A stretch of DNA of 12,093 nt from Bdellovibrionaceae bacterium UBA5009 (GTDB lineage: Bacteria > Bdellovibrionota > Bdellovibrionia > Bdellovibrionales > Bdellovibrionaceae), in assembly GCA_002396665.1 (NCBI GenBank), contig DGYJ01000055.1, forward strand, positions 32,762 to 44,854, in the 5' to 3' direction. The notes beneath the pieces are model-generated. The model was not told where the DNA came from, searched no databases, and was given only the letters and a program-made list of their open reading frames with translations. The number at the start of each line of letters is the position of its first letter. The first letter of the stretch is position 1. A program made the position numbers and the translations under genes. This document shows positions 1-7,556 of the stretch, in pieces.

Positions 1-108
1 TTGAAAGTTCCAGCAGCTTGCAAGGCTCGTGGATTTAATGCCTCGCCAACAACACTTGAATTTAAAACTGCAAGCTTAGAAGCGCAAAATATTTACAATC
101 AATTTTAA
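1..108 (+). CDS. C-terminal end of an unidentified protein (partial)
   Basis: An open frame runs from the window edge to a TAA at 106-108 and gives 35 residues, ending ...AQNIYNQF. The start lies outside the window, so the first TTG need not be a start codon. The piece is too short to assign to a family. The next gene begins three bases after this stop, which suggests the two are co-transcribed. Confidence 0.6.
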   Translation: MKVPAACKARGFNASPTTLEFKTASLEAQNIYNQF

Positions 109-111
109 TCT

Positions 112-1095
112 ATGAAACCAGAAGTTGTGACTATGGATGCGAAGGATATTGACGTTCTTCGCATCCAGTTGAGTACCTTACAAGAAGTGACTTTGTTCAA
201 AGATATTTCAGAACTTGCAACAAAGATGACTGCTCTTGGAATTTCAAGGGAAATCGGCACGGTTAACGACGAACTCGCAAGATTTATTTTCGACGCAGAT
301 TCTGGATTAGTTGTGCCTCTTGAATCTTTAAAATCTGAATTTGTTGTTTATAAAAATCTTTTTGGTCTTAAGATTTATTCTACAGCAACGAATCGTTTAG
401 AATTAAGAACCCCTGGCTTTTATGATATGGTTCATCCAGAACTTTCGCATAATTCAGATGGAACACTTCATTCCCTTTATGTATTTCCGCAAATCATTCA
501 AAAAATATCAGAACAGCAAGGTGTTGATTTGGTCATCGTCAAAGAATGGGCTAAAAATTCGATCTTTGGTGGATTTGATCCTAAGAAAGGCTACTACCAG
601 ACGAACTTTTGGGAAATTGAAAACAATGACGCTCTTAAATTTGCTGATTTGACGGCCAATGGTCAGATCGCATTTTTGGGGACCCATGATTTGATTGCAC
701 ATATTGCGGGGATCAAATCAAGTCATTGGCCTTTGTTAAAAGAAAATGCAAGTAAAGTGTCCAGTGCTATAAAAAATTATTTTCAAAATGTAGAAAAGCC
801 TACAATTGCTTCATTAATACTACCTTATACACTGGGGGTCGTGCTGGATGACTTGGCTCAGCCACCAAGTTATAGTTCTAAAAGTCATATTGCGACCTTA
901 GATTTATTAATTACAGAACTTGAACAAAATCGAGTGCCAGCAAACTTAAAAACTGTTTTAGCAGAGTTTCCTGCAAGCTTTCAAAAAATCATAGAAATAT
1001 CCAGAACCTCAGGAATAGAAAAAAATCCTGAAGTTATCCAGGCTGCAATTACAAATACAGCGGAAGAGATTCTTGCATCTTCCCTAAAAATTTAG
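112..1095 (+). CDS. Hypothetical protein, 327 aa, function unknown
   Basis: I do not recognise the family. The protein appears soluble: there is no signal peptide or obvious membrane segment. A histidine-containing stretch, FLGTHDLIAHIAG, puts H192, D193 and H197 close together and could bind a metal, but this is speculation. The C-terminal third looks helical. The ATG at 112 lies three bases after the preceding stop and has no clear Shine-Dalgarno, which would fit translational coupling. An in-frame ATG at 133 has only a weak AGAAG upstream. The stop codon sits inside a short palindrome (1082-1097), and the gene converges with the LysR gene beyond. Being a real gene is likely; its function is open. 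Confidence 0.8.
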   Translation: MKPEVVTMDAKDIDVLRIQLSTLQEVTLFKDISELATKMTALGISREIGTVNDELARFIFDADSGLVVPLESLKSEFVVYKNLFGLKIYSTATNRLELRTPGFYDMVHPELSHNSDGTLHSLYVFPQIIQKISEQQGVDLVIVKEWAKNSIFGGFDPKKGYYQTNFWEIENNDALKFADLTANGQIAFLGTHDLIAHIAGIKSSHWPLLKENASKVSSAIKNYFQNVEKPTIASLILPYTLGVVLDDLAQPPSYSSKSHIATLDLLITELEQNRVPANLKTVLAEFPASFQKIIEISRTSGIEKNPEVIQAAITNTAEEILASSLKI

Positions 1096-1097
1096 GG
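1082..1097. repeat. Short palindrome over the stop of the 327-aa gene
   Basis: CCCTAAA (1082-1088) and TTTAGGG (1091-1097) form a perfect 7-bp inverted repeat with two bases between. It spans the stop codon and lies between two convergent genes, where a transcription end is expected. Neither side is followed by a T-run, so a classical terminator is not well supported. Confidence 0.35.
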
Positions 1098-1127
1098 CAA
1101 CGACTTGAATATTGCAAATAGACACTT

Positions 1128-2000
1128 CTAGAAATGATCCCACACCTTATCCATCCACCCCAAAGACTTTGGTTCTTTACAGATTAAGCGAACTGTCTGA
1201 TGGCAGCTATAAGGGCATCCCGTGATATTTAGTGGGATTAAATCTAAACTTTGAACAAAGTAATCAGGTAAATAAGCAATGGCATGACCTTGGCCAATCA
1301 GCTCTTCCATCACTTTAAGGCCGCTGGCGCGATATTGTATTGATCGTGGAAATTTATCATCACGCCAGCCATCAAGGCTTGCTGAGGTCGTCACTCGGCC
1401 TAGTAAGGCTTGATCCGGGGAAACAAAAGAATGTTTCAGCACATCCTCAACTGGAATTTTTGCTGACTGAGAATACTTTTTTAATAACGGATGCTTTCTT
1501 GAAACACATGTTTTAAATTCAACTTTTGTGAGAACTTTTGAAGATAATGTGTTTGGAGCTTCGCCCGTAATAATACCAAAATGAACTTCGCCTTCTTGAA
1601 CTTGCTGTAAGACTTTACTTTCAGGCTGAATTTGAAACTGAAAACGAGCGTTCGGATAGTTTTTTTGTATGACCTGGGAAAGCTCAAGACCAAATTTTGT
1701 TTGTAATATTTCCTCCGCACTGATGACAATATTTAAGGTCCCTTTTGTTCCACCGATTTCAACCTTCGTGTCCTCAGTCAGCTGCACAATTTGACTGGCT
1801 CTTTTTTTAAGTGCGATGCCTTCCGGAGTCAGGCGAATATTGCGCCCTTGTTTATAGAACAAAGAAACTCCAAGTTCATCTTCAAGCCTTGAAATAGCTT
1901 TACTTAATGATCCAGGGGATACATTGGATTCTTCAGAGGCCCTGTGAATATTTTCGTTTTTAGCTACAGATAAAAAGTATTGAAGCTCAAATATTTCCAT
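1128..2000 (-). CDS. LysR-family transcriptional regulator
   Basis: This is a 290-aa protein of normal LysR length. The N-terminus has the family pattern (MEIFELQYFLSVA, then a winged helix-turn-helix at about residues 17-40 containing SPGSLSKAISRLEDELG, then LFYKQGRNIRLTPEG). From about residue 90 it is an effector-binding domain; VHFGIITGE and GHAIAYLPDYFV are typical stretches. LysR proteins usually bind a small molecule and control a divergent neighbour, here the flavin oxidoreductase on the plus strand, 73 bp away. The ATG matches the usual LysR start even though no Shine-Dalgarno is visible. An inverted repeat immediately upstream (2005-2029) is a candidate operator. The ligand cannot be told from the sequence. 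Confidence 0.93.
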   Translation of the reverse strand: MEIFELQYFLSVAKNENIHRASEESNVSPGSLSKAISRLEDELGVSLFYKQGRNIRLTPEGIALKKRASQIVQLTEDTKVEIGGTKGTLNIVISAEEILQTKFGLELSQVIQKNYPNARFQFQIQPESKVLQQVQEGEVHFGIITGEAPNTLSSKVLTKVEFKTCVSRKHPLLKKYSQSAKIPVEDVLKHSFVSPDQALLGRVTTSASLDGWRDDKFPRSIQYRASGLKVMEELIGQGHAIAYLPDYFVQSLDLIPLNITGCPYSCHQTVRLICKEPKSLGWMDKVWDHF

Positions 2001-2004
2001 AATC

Positions 2005-2029
2005 GAAACATATATTAAAATATTGTTTC
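2005..2029. promoter_or_regulatory. Candidate LysR operator between divergent genes
   Basis: GAAACA (2005-2010) and TGTTTC (2024-2029) form a perfect 6-bp inverted repeat with an AT-rich 13-bp centre. The dyad starts 5 bp upstream of the LysR start and lies upstream of the oxidoreductase gene. LysR proteins typically bind such interrupted dyads (T-N11-A type). Just downstream, TTTACA (2031-2036) and TATAAC (2053-2058), 16 bp apart, could be a promoter for the oxidoreductase, though that would give a very short leader. Confidence 0.45.
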
Positions 2030-2073
2030 TTTTACAAGTTCTATATTTGGATTATAACTAGCATGAGGTGTCC

Positions 2074-3168
2074 ATGAATACATTTAAAGGCCCTATAAAC
2101 AGATGGTCTGCACTAACCTTTAAATCAGGCCTAGTAACAAGTAATCGAATCATTGTACCCCCAATGGCTTCTGGCACGGCCACTACAAATGGCATTCCAA
2201 CACAAGAAACTATAAAACACTATGAACGTCTCTCAAAGTCTTGTGCAGGCATTGTCATGGTAGAGTACACTTATATCCACGAATCAGGGCGAAGCGAGCC
2301 AAATCAAACAGGACTAGATTCTCAAGACAGAATCGATTTTTTTAAGCCGATTGCTCAGGCGATCAAATCCAGTGGCGCTATTGCTGGAATACAACTTGTC
2401 CACGGCGGTGGCAGGTCCCTTGCTGCAGATCAATTCCCACTAATGGGACCAAGCCCTGTGTCTGTACCAGTTAAAAATCAAACTCTAGAAACGCCAATAG
2501 CTATGTCTTTGGCACAAATTGAAGATTACAAGGCGTGGTACGTTCAAGCTGCAATTCGTGCAAACCTTGCCGGATTTCAAATCATTGAATTACATGCAGC
2601 CCACGGCTACGGACTTAATCAGTGGCTTTCGCCAATCACCAACACCCGAACTGATAAATATGGCGGCAGCATAGAAAACAGATCAAAAATATTATTTGAG
2701 ATATTATTAGAAATAAAAGTGTTGTTACCAGACACAACACTTGGTGTGCGTTTGCCAGGGCAAGATCACTTTGATGGTGGACTTACACAAGCAGAAATGA
2801 TTTGGGTGTCGAAACAACTTGAAAATCTTGGGCTAGATTTTGTCGATGTGTCTTCAGGAATTGGTGGTTGGAAAAGGCCTGAGGCAAGACTTGGCGAAGG
2901 TTATCTTGTTTCTGATGCTGCTGAAATTCAAAAAAATATTTCTATTCCCGTCATCGGTGTTGGCGGCATTGAATCAGGTGATTATATTGATAAAATTTTA
3001 TCGCAAGGACAAGTTTCGTTGACGGCAGTTGGACGAAAAATTTTGAAAGATCCAGCAGTTTTTCATAAGAATGTGTTAGCGACAAATCTGCAAAATTTCA
3101 AAAATAATATTTCTTACTCCAGCACAAAAAACTTCTGTGTTTCCGATTTTAAAAGATCAATCGTCTGA
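2074..3168 (+). CDS. Old yellow enzyme family NAD(P)H:flavin oxidoreductase (YqjM-like)
   Basis: This is a 364-aa FMN-dependent ene-reductase of the old yellow enzyme family, expected to reduce activated C=C bonds with NAD(P)H in the cytoplasm. HAAHGYGLNQWLSP places the substrate-binding pair at H174 and H177 and Y179, the arrangement of the YqjM (thermophilic-like) class. GIQLVHGG, R226 in GVRLPGQDHF, and GVGGIESG followed by VGRKILKDP are flavin-binding stretches of the TIM barrel. The position of the redox-tuning cysteine of YqjM (PMCMY) reads PMASG here, so that Cys is absent. I chose the ATG at 2074, which has GAGG at 2065-2068, over the GTG at 2068. The 3' end overlaps the convergent LysR gene by 55 bp. 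The first LysR, divergent, is the likely regulator. Confidence 0.93.
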   Translation: MNTFKGPINRWSALTFKSGLVTSNRIIVPPMASGTATTNGIPTQETIKHYERLSKSCAGIVMVEYTYIHESGRSEPNQTGLDSQDRIDFFKPIAQAIKSSGAIAGIQLVHGGGRSLAADQFPLMGPSPVSVPVKNQTLETPIAMSLAQIEDYKAWYVQAAIRANLAGFQIIELHAAHGYGLNQWLSPITNTRTDKYGGSIENRSKILFEILLEIKVLLPDTTLGVRLPGQDHFDGGLTQAEMIWVSKQLENLGLDFVDVSSGIGGWKRPEARLGEGYLVSDAAEIQKNISIPVIGVGGIESGDYIDKILSQGQVSLTAVGRKILKDPAVFHKNVLATNLQNFKNNISYSSTKNFCVSDFKRSIV

Positions 3169-3977
3169 TTGTGCAGCCGAGTGTAAAAGGGCTGCCGGAC
3201 AAAGCACAAAAAGACCGGAGTCTTCATTTTTTTAGCCCCGCGCACAGCTTTTATATCAGAGTATTTATTAAGTAGATGTAGTGGCAAAACAGCTCTTCCC
3301 AATCCCAATTGAACCCCAGTGATGATTCCATTGATATCATCCATATATCTTCTAGTTAAATCAGAACTATCCCTGCCACAGTCTTTTAGGTATTGAATAG
3401 TTGTTTGGTCTTTAAAGTCATGATCCAAATAAATATCGGGATTAGATTTATATTTTTCAGACTCGACAAGCACATTCAACTCATGACCTATTTCAATTTC
3501 TTCAAACTGTCCTACCGGTGGATTGCCACATGTAACAATCATATCGGCCTCGCCCGAAGAAAGCATTTTTGACAAGTCACTTAATTCCCGAACCATAAAT
3601 TCAAAATGCACCTGAGGATGACTTCGTAGAAGTGGGCCTAGTGCCGGGGCTACCGCAGACCATATCACTGTCGAGGCCCCAGCAATACGGATTGTACCAG
3701 CCAGCTCGCCTGATTTGGTTGATTTGAAGTCTTTTAAAAATTCATCTTCGATCTGGCTTTGAACTTGAGCATATTTTAATAATTTTTGGCCGGCCTCTGT
3801 TAATCGTACTCCATCTGATGCCCTAATAAATAATGTTACTTCAAGCTCAGTTTCCAGGTTTTTAATTCTGTGGGACAAAGCCGATTGCGTTAATCCTAAC
3901 GAATCTGCCGCCACTGTAAAGCCACCAAGCTTCGCAACTTCGTAAAATGCCTTTAGCTGATCTTGGGATATATTCAT
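3114..3977 (-). CDS. LysR-family transcriptional regulator (second)
   Basis: This is a 287-aa protein. The N-terminus NISQDQLKAFYEVAKLGGFT, followed by the helix-turn-helix AADSLGLTQSALSHRIKNLE (about residues 22-41) and LTEAGQKLLKYA, is typical LysR. The effector domain includes SGEADMIVTCG and GVQLGLGRAVLPLHLL. The first-helix style (DQLKAFxxVA, SALSHRIKNLE) recalls the ArgP-like subgroup, but I would not name the ligand. The ATG at 3977 has AAAGGTGAG a few bases upstream and is preferred over a GTG two codons earlier, which would sit almost on that site. Its C-terminal codons overlap the oxidoreductase gene in antisense. It diverges from the HTH gene over only 22 bp, so the two promoters must overlap coding sequence. 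Confidence 0.93.
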   Translation of the reverse strand: MNISQDQLKAFYEVAKLGGFTVAADSLGLTQSALSHRIKNLETELEVTLFIRASDGVRLTEAGQKLLKYAQVQSQIEDEFLKDFKSTKSGELAGTIRIAGASTVIWSAVAPALGPLLRSHPQVHFEFMVRELSDLSKMLSSGEADMIVTCGNPPVGQFEEIEIGHELNVLVESEKYKSNPDIYLDHDFKDQTTIQYLKDCGRDSSDLTRRYMDDINGIITGVQLGLGRAVLPLHLLNKYSDIKAVRGAKKMKTPVFLCFVRQPFYTRLHNQTIDLLKSETQKFFVLE

Positions 3978-3999
3978 AACCACTCACCTTTGATGTGAC

Positions 4000-4356
4000 A
4001 TGAATTACTTTAATGGACACATTAAATCAATCAATTTTACACATGATGGCAAATTAGTTAAAAGCCTACTCGTGGAACAGATTGGAAAAAGACTTAAAAA
4101 ACTTAGAGAGCATAAGGGCTACACACAAAAGCAAGTGGCAGAACTCATTGGCACTTCAGCCTCTACATACAGAGATTGGGAATATGGCAAAGCCATACAA
4201 GGAGAACCTTACACGGCCTTGGCAGAAGTTTTTGAAGTTAGCTTGGTCGAATTAATGACTGGGAAAAAATCGACTGGAACCAGTGAGTTTTTGAAAGCAC
4301 TCAGCCAGCTAGAAGATGATGTAAAAAATTTACGCCGTATCGCTAGTTCAATTTAA
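4000..4356 (+). CDS. Small Cro/C1-type helix-turn-helix DNA-binding protein
   Basis: This 118-aa protein has an HTH_3 (XRE) domain at about residues 28-85: IGKRLKKLREHKGYTQKQVA, then IGTSASTYRDWEYG, then ALAEVFEVSLVELMTGK. The C-terminal 30 residues (FLKALSQLEDDVKNLRRIA) are a probable short coiled coil for dimerisation. It should act as a sequence-specific repressor or activator; the target is unknown. The start is uncertain: the ATG at 4000 has no Shine-Dalgarno and adds about 25 residues not usual for the fold, while an in-frame GTG at 4072 would begin right before the domain. The gene is divergent from the second LysR gene and upstream of the exported-protein genes. Confidence 0.85.
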   Translation: MNYFNGHIKSINFTHDGKLVKSLLVEQIGKRLKKLREHKGYTQKQVAELIGTSASTYRDWEYGKAIQGEPYTALAEVFEVSLVELMTGKKSTGTSEFLKALSQLEDDVKNLRRIASSI

Positions 4357-4437
4357 GAAAACGGATTTGCGACTAATTGAAAATAATATTTAGTTTTGAA
4401 TTAAAAGTAACAAAAACCAAAAACGAAAGAAGGATTT

Positions 4438-4989
4438 ATGAAAAAAATAATTTTAATGACTATAGTATCTCTCTGCCAATTAGCACAGGCATCAACCTAT
4501 GTGTGTACCCAGCCAGGAAGTAAAGGTGCTAAAACAATCGCATATATCTTACTCAATGGAAATGGAGATGCTGCAATTCAGTTTGGAAACAAAAAAGCCT
4601 ACGGAAAATACTCCGAGCAGCATGCAAGTTGTCCATCTAGAAATTGTGGAAACTTTAGAATTGGAATTCAAGCGGCAGTACCAAATGCTTCTTACGGTGG
4701 AATTGGAAGTGTAACCGCACAAATAGTAAACCAAAGTTTTATTCCATCTAGCGGAATCAGCTTCAATGTTGTCGGTGGCCGAGCGCCAATGTCTTATAAT
4801 GTTGATTGCAAATTAATAGCCAACTCTACACTAATCCTAAAAAATGAAGGCAATTTATCAAATCCATACGATCCGATCCGTGATAGATGCGCTCCTCAAG
4901 GAGCCAGATGTACATCCACTAGGTTTGGTTCTATTTGTAGCTGGACTGATGTGAGCGGTTCGCATAGTTGCAGAAATTACTATTATTAA
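4438..4989 (+). CDS. Exported small cysteine-rich protein, 183 aa, function unknown
   Basis: The N-terminus MKKIILMTIVSLCQLAQA is a Sec signal peptide with cleavage predicted after A18 (AQA|STY). C13 lies within it but lacks a lipobox, so a lipoprotein is unlikely. The mature part has eight cysteines, four of them clustered in the last 40 residues (RCAPQGARC, SIC, HSC), and a tyrosine-rich end. An even number of Cys in an exported protein suggests disulfides. AAGGA precedes the ATG at good spacing. I do not recognise a family. The next gene, 38 bp downstream, has the same layout (signal peptide, eight mature Cys), so the two may be distant paralogues in one operon. Confidence 0.82.
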   Translation: MKKIILMTIVSLCQLAQASTYVCTQPGSKGAKTIAYILLNGNGDAAIQFGNKKAYGKYSEQHASCPSRNCGNFRIGIQAAVPNASYGGIGSVTAQIVNQSFIPSSGISFNVVGGRAPMSYNVDCKLIANSTLILKNEGNLSNPYDPIRDRCAPQGARCTSTRFGSICSWTDVSGSHSCRNYYY

Positions 4990-5027
4990 AAAAATCTAAC
5001 CAACATAATTGAAAAAGGATTATTCCA

Positions 5028-5522
5028 ATGAAAAAAATAATATTAACCGTAGTAATTTTAATGGCATTCAATGCAAAGGCAACTACGGTTTGCCAGGGGC
5101 AAAATAATTCAGGCGAGAGCTACATTTTAAAAGCAAAAAACGGGCTCTATTTAGTCTCGCATTATGGGCATTCAAGAAATTCTTATGCAGCGGCCTATCA
5201 AGTTCAAAGCTGTTCAGAATCTCGTCAATCAATATACTATTCCCAGAAATGTGCTCTTTCTAAAGTCAGAGACTTTTCAACCTGGAAAGATATGCCTAAA
5301 GAATACACTTTGTATATTAACTCTACGAATGGCCGAATCTACCAAAGCACAGTCAGCCTCAGTCTAAATGCAAACCTCGTTGTGGAATTTGATGTGCAAT
5401 CGGAATGTAAGACCATCAAAAATCAGTCCGATCTTGTGACAAAAAGAACTTATAATTTTAAATGTCCAGTTGGAACAGAATTAGTATGTGGAAATGGAAT
5501 TTGCACCTGTTCTCGTTATTAG
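5028..5522 (+). CDS. Exported small cysteine-rich protein, 164 aa, function unknown
   Basis: The signal peptide MKKIILTVVILMAFNAKA ends with a likely cleavage after A18 (AKA|TTV). As in the preceding gene, the first mature Cys follows within five residues, there are eight mature cysteines in all, and four of them lie near the C-terminus (KCPVG, VCGNGICTC). The first 14 coding bases (ATGAAAAAAATAAT) are identical to those of the neighbour, and AAAGGA precedes the start. Little similarity is visible in the middle of the protein, so shared ancestry is only an inference. The product should be periplasmic, outer-membrane associated or secreted. No enzymatic motif is seen. Confidence 0.82.
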   Translation: MKKIILTVVILMAFNAKATTVCQGQNNSGESYILKAKNGLYLVSHYGHSRNSYAAAYQVQSCSESRQSIYYSQKCALSKVRDFSTWKDMPKEYTLYINSTNGRIYQSTVSLSLNANLVVEFDVQSECKTIKNQSDLVTKRTYNFKCPVGTELVCGNGICTCSRY

Positions 5523-5645
5523 GATTTTTTAATTCGTACAATGGAAATCCTTTGAGTCTAGTTTGCCGATACATTTTTAAAATTGCATCGATGGTCGTGA
5601 TAGACAAACAGCAAACCTCATTTGCAAATAGCATTGGAGAAGAAG

Positions 5646-7118
5646 ATGAAAAATGTAATTTTTTTGGGGCTAATTTTATTTTCATTACAAGGAAATGCTG
5701 AATGCCTTATCCTCAATTCGAATGGCACAGTTGCCCCCCGAAAGGATGATGCGCACTCTGCACTTTTATCTTCTCTTACCAAATGTCCAGAAGATGTTGT
5801 TGAATACAAGTCCGTTTTACAACAAAACGGACTTCGAGTGAAACCAAGCCTGGTCGCGAATCGTGGCCGAAACAATCCCGCCTTAGGCAGCTTTAGTTTT
5901 TTTGAACAAGTGACAGGAAGACTCAGTTCGAATCTTCAAATCCAACAAGGCGAATTCTTTTTTGGCCATTTCACAACCAAGGCAAATAATGAAATCCATC
6001 TTGATCAACAAAAAAACAAAGGCCAGCTTTTGATTGAATTGATTGCATGGGACTACCAAAAAAAATTATTCAATTTTTATGAACTCATCGGAAATGGTGG
6101 CTCAGCAAATTGGTTCTACAGGGGAAACAGTCAGGACATTTTAAACGATAATCAATGGCTTTACCGATCTTCTACTCCAAAATTTGGCCGAACATTACGA
6201 TGCTCTGCCTGCCATACCTCTGGCGGACCAATTATGAAAGAATTAACACCGCCACATAATGATTGGTGGACTCTGAAGAGGCCTTTAACTTTTGGATCAT
6301 CACGGCCATCTGCCCAAGTTAAAAGCTGGCTTAATGAATTGCAAGATGCTTCAGCATTTAGCCAAGCCGTGCAAAGAGGTAACCTAAAGCTGCAATTAAG
6401 CCCGACATATCAACAAATAAAATCTAGACAATCTTTGCAAGAACAATTGCGGCCTCTATTTTGTGAAACAGAAATTAACATCCAGTCCAGCCCTACACTG
6501 TTTGAACAAAATCTTGGAAATTTTTCTGTGAATTCAAGTGTTCTGCTGAATCCCTTTTTCAGCCAAACGCAACTCAGTTTCTCGAAGCCTAGATACAATT
6601 CCCTTGTCAGCAAATTTCAACTTCGATTTCCAGAAAACAATCAAGCAGATGCCGATCATGTGTGGCTTACACCTGTGAAAGGCTACTCTGATCTTTTAGC
6701 CATACAAGTTTTGCTGAAAAAGGGACTTATCGATTCAGAATTTATTTACGATGTATTGGCTGTAGATGCGAAGAAAAATATTTTTTCCAATAAGCGATGT
6801 CAGCTATTAAAACTTTTGCCACAATCAGCGGCTAGCAATTGGAGGACTTTGTTTTTAAGCCACTTACAATCTTCAAATATTGATTCTGCAAAAGAGCTTT
6901 TGGTAAATTTGACTGACTCATCAAGAAACAAGAATTGGTATCTCGGCTTAAGTCAAAAATACATGCAACAGATTCAATCCGAGGGCTTGAGCGAAGAATT
7001 TTTTAAAAAGTTGCTCACTGATCGTGAAGCTGTATCGCAATCAGAAATATCACAAAATCCATTGGGTCAGATTCTTGAGCCTGGCTTTAGAGTGATTTTT
7101 CCACAAAGTGTTCATTAA
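5646..7118 (+). CDS. Exported protein with a single c-type haem motif (CSACH)
   Basis: This is a 490-aa protein. MKNVIFLGLILFSLQGNA is a Sec signal peptide (cleavage near A18, before ECL). A CxxCH motif, CSACH, at residues 186-190 (TLRCSACHTSGGPIMKEL) is the covalent haem c attachment site of cytochromes c. A methionine (PIM) follows 7 residues later, but the axial ligand is not certain. The rest is soluble and not recognised. It probably acts in the periplasm in electron transfer or as a haem-dependent enzyme, and it needs the host's cytochrome c maturation machinery. The frame stays open upstream to an ATG at 5622, but GGAG at 5636-5639 and the signal peptide favour 5646. It lies 123 bp after the small exported proteins and need not share their transcript. 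Confidence 0.85.
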   Translation: MKNVIFLGLILFSLQGNAECLILNSNGTVAPRKDDAHSALLSSLTKCPEDVVEYKSVLQQNGLRVKPSLVANRGRNNPALGSFSFFEQVTGRLSSNLQIQQGEFFFGHFTTKANNEIHLDQQKNKGQLLIELIAWDYQKKLFNFYELIGNGGSANWFYRGNSQDILNDNQWLYRSSTPKFGRTLRCSACHTSGGPIMKELTPPHNDWWTLKRPLTFGSSRPSAQVKSWLNELQDASAFSQAVQRGNLKLQLSPTYQQIKSRQSLQEQLRPLFCETEINIQSSPTLFEQNLGNFSVNSSVLLNPFFSQTQLSFSKPRYNSLVSKFQLRFPENNQADADHVWLTPVKGYSDLLAIQVLLKKGLIDSEFIYDVLAVDAKKNIFSNKRCQLLKLLPQSAASNWRTLFLSHLQSSNIDSAKELLVNLTDSSRNKNWYLGLSQKYMQQIQSEGLSEEFFKKLLTDREAVSQSEISQNPLGQILEPGFRVIFPQSVH

Positions 7119-7145
7119 ATTTTTATTCACAGACGTAAGTAAGGA

Positions 7146-7556
7146 CTATTTTGATGTGCTGGTCTTGGCCCACTCTGCAACTCTTTGAGCAATATCCAAA
7201 GTGACTTTAAGTTCTTCCTTAGTGAGAGGAATTTCCCCTTCGTGATAACGACGGACAGAAGCGAATGGATTTAATTCCATCAGGGCAAAGCCCTCAGGGG
7301 GCATTTTATCATCAGGCAAAAGAGCAACCAAAACTCCCAAGTCATGGACAAGTGGGAAGGCAATTTGAAGATGAACTAGAACGGCTTTGATGTATTTTTC
7401 AACAGATTGTTGAGCGATGAAAACAATGTTTTCAGGTCGTCCATCATGGCTTGACTGAAACAGTGTTTTAGCTGAAGCCAAATCGCCATCGGCAATTTTC
7501 AGAAGTTCCTTTGAGTATTTTTGAGGAAAGAGTTGTTTCTTATAGCTTTTAGTCAT
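7146..7556 (-). CDS. HEPN-domain protein (partner of MNT nucleotidyltransferase)
   Basis: This 136-aa all-helical protein is of the HEPN type (PF05168-like). AQQSVEKYIKAVL (from residue 48) is the hallmark helix, followed by HDLGVLVALL (71-80) and the late RRYHEG (102-107), where relatives usually have a RYPE-like segment. HEPN proteins paired with MNT nucleotidyltransferases form type VII toxin-antitoxin systems: the HEPN protein is the RNase-like toxin and MNT the antitoxin that can AMPylate it. The RX4-6H motif of active HEPN RNases is not visible here, so RNase activity is doubtful. Its ATG overlaps the MNT stop (ATGA), giving translational coupling, with the order MNT then HEPN. The 3' end faces the haem protein gene 27 bp away. 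Confidence 0.88.
   Translation of the reverse strand: MTKSYKKQLFPQKYSKELLKIADGDLASAKTLFQSSHDGRPENIVFIAQQSVEKYIKAVLVHLQIAFPLVHDLGVLVALLPDDKMPPEGFALMELNPFASVRRYHEGEIPLTKEELKVTLDIAQRVAEWAKTSTSK

Noticed and set aside
5521..5551. AGGATTT/AAATCCT inverted repeat after the second exported protein, as terminator
   Set aside because: The 17-nt loop is long, the stem is AT-rich, and no T-run follows.
5462..5701. Plus-strand frame of 79 codons bridging the small exported protein and the haem protein
   Set aside because: It overlaps the ends of two well-supported genes and has no ribosome site of its own.
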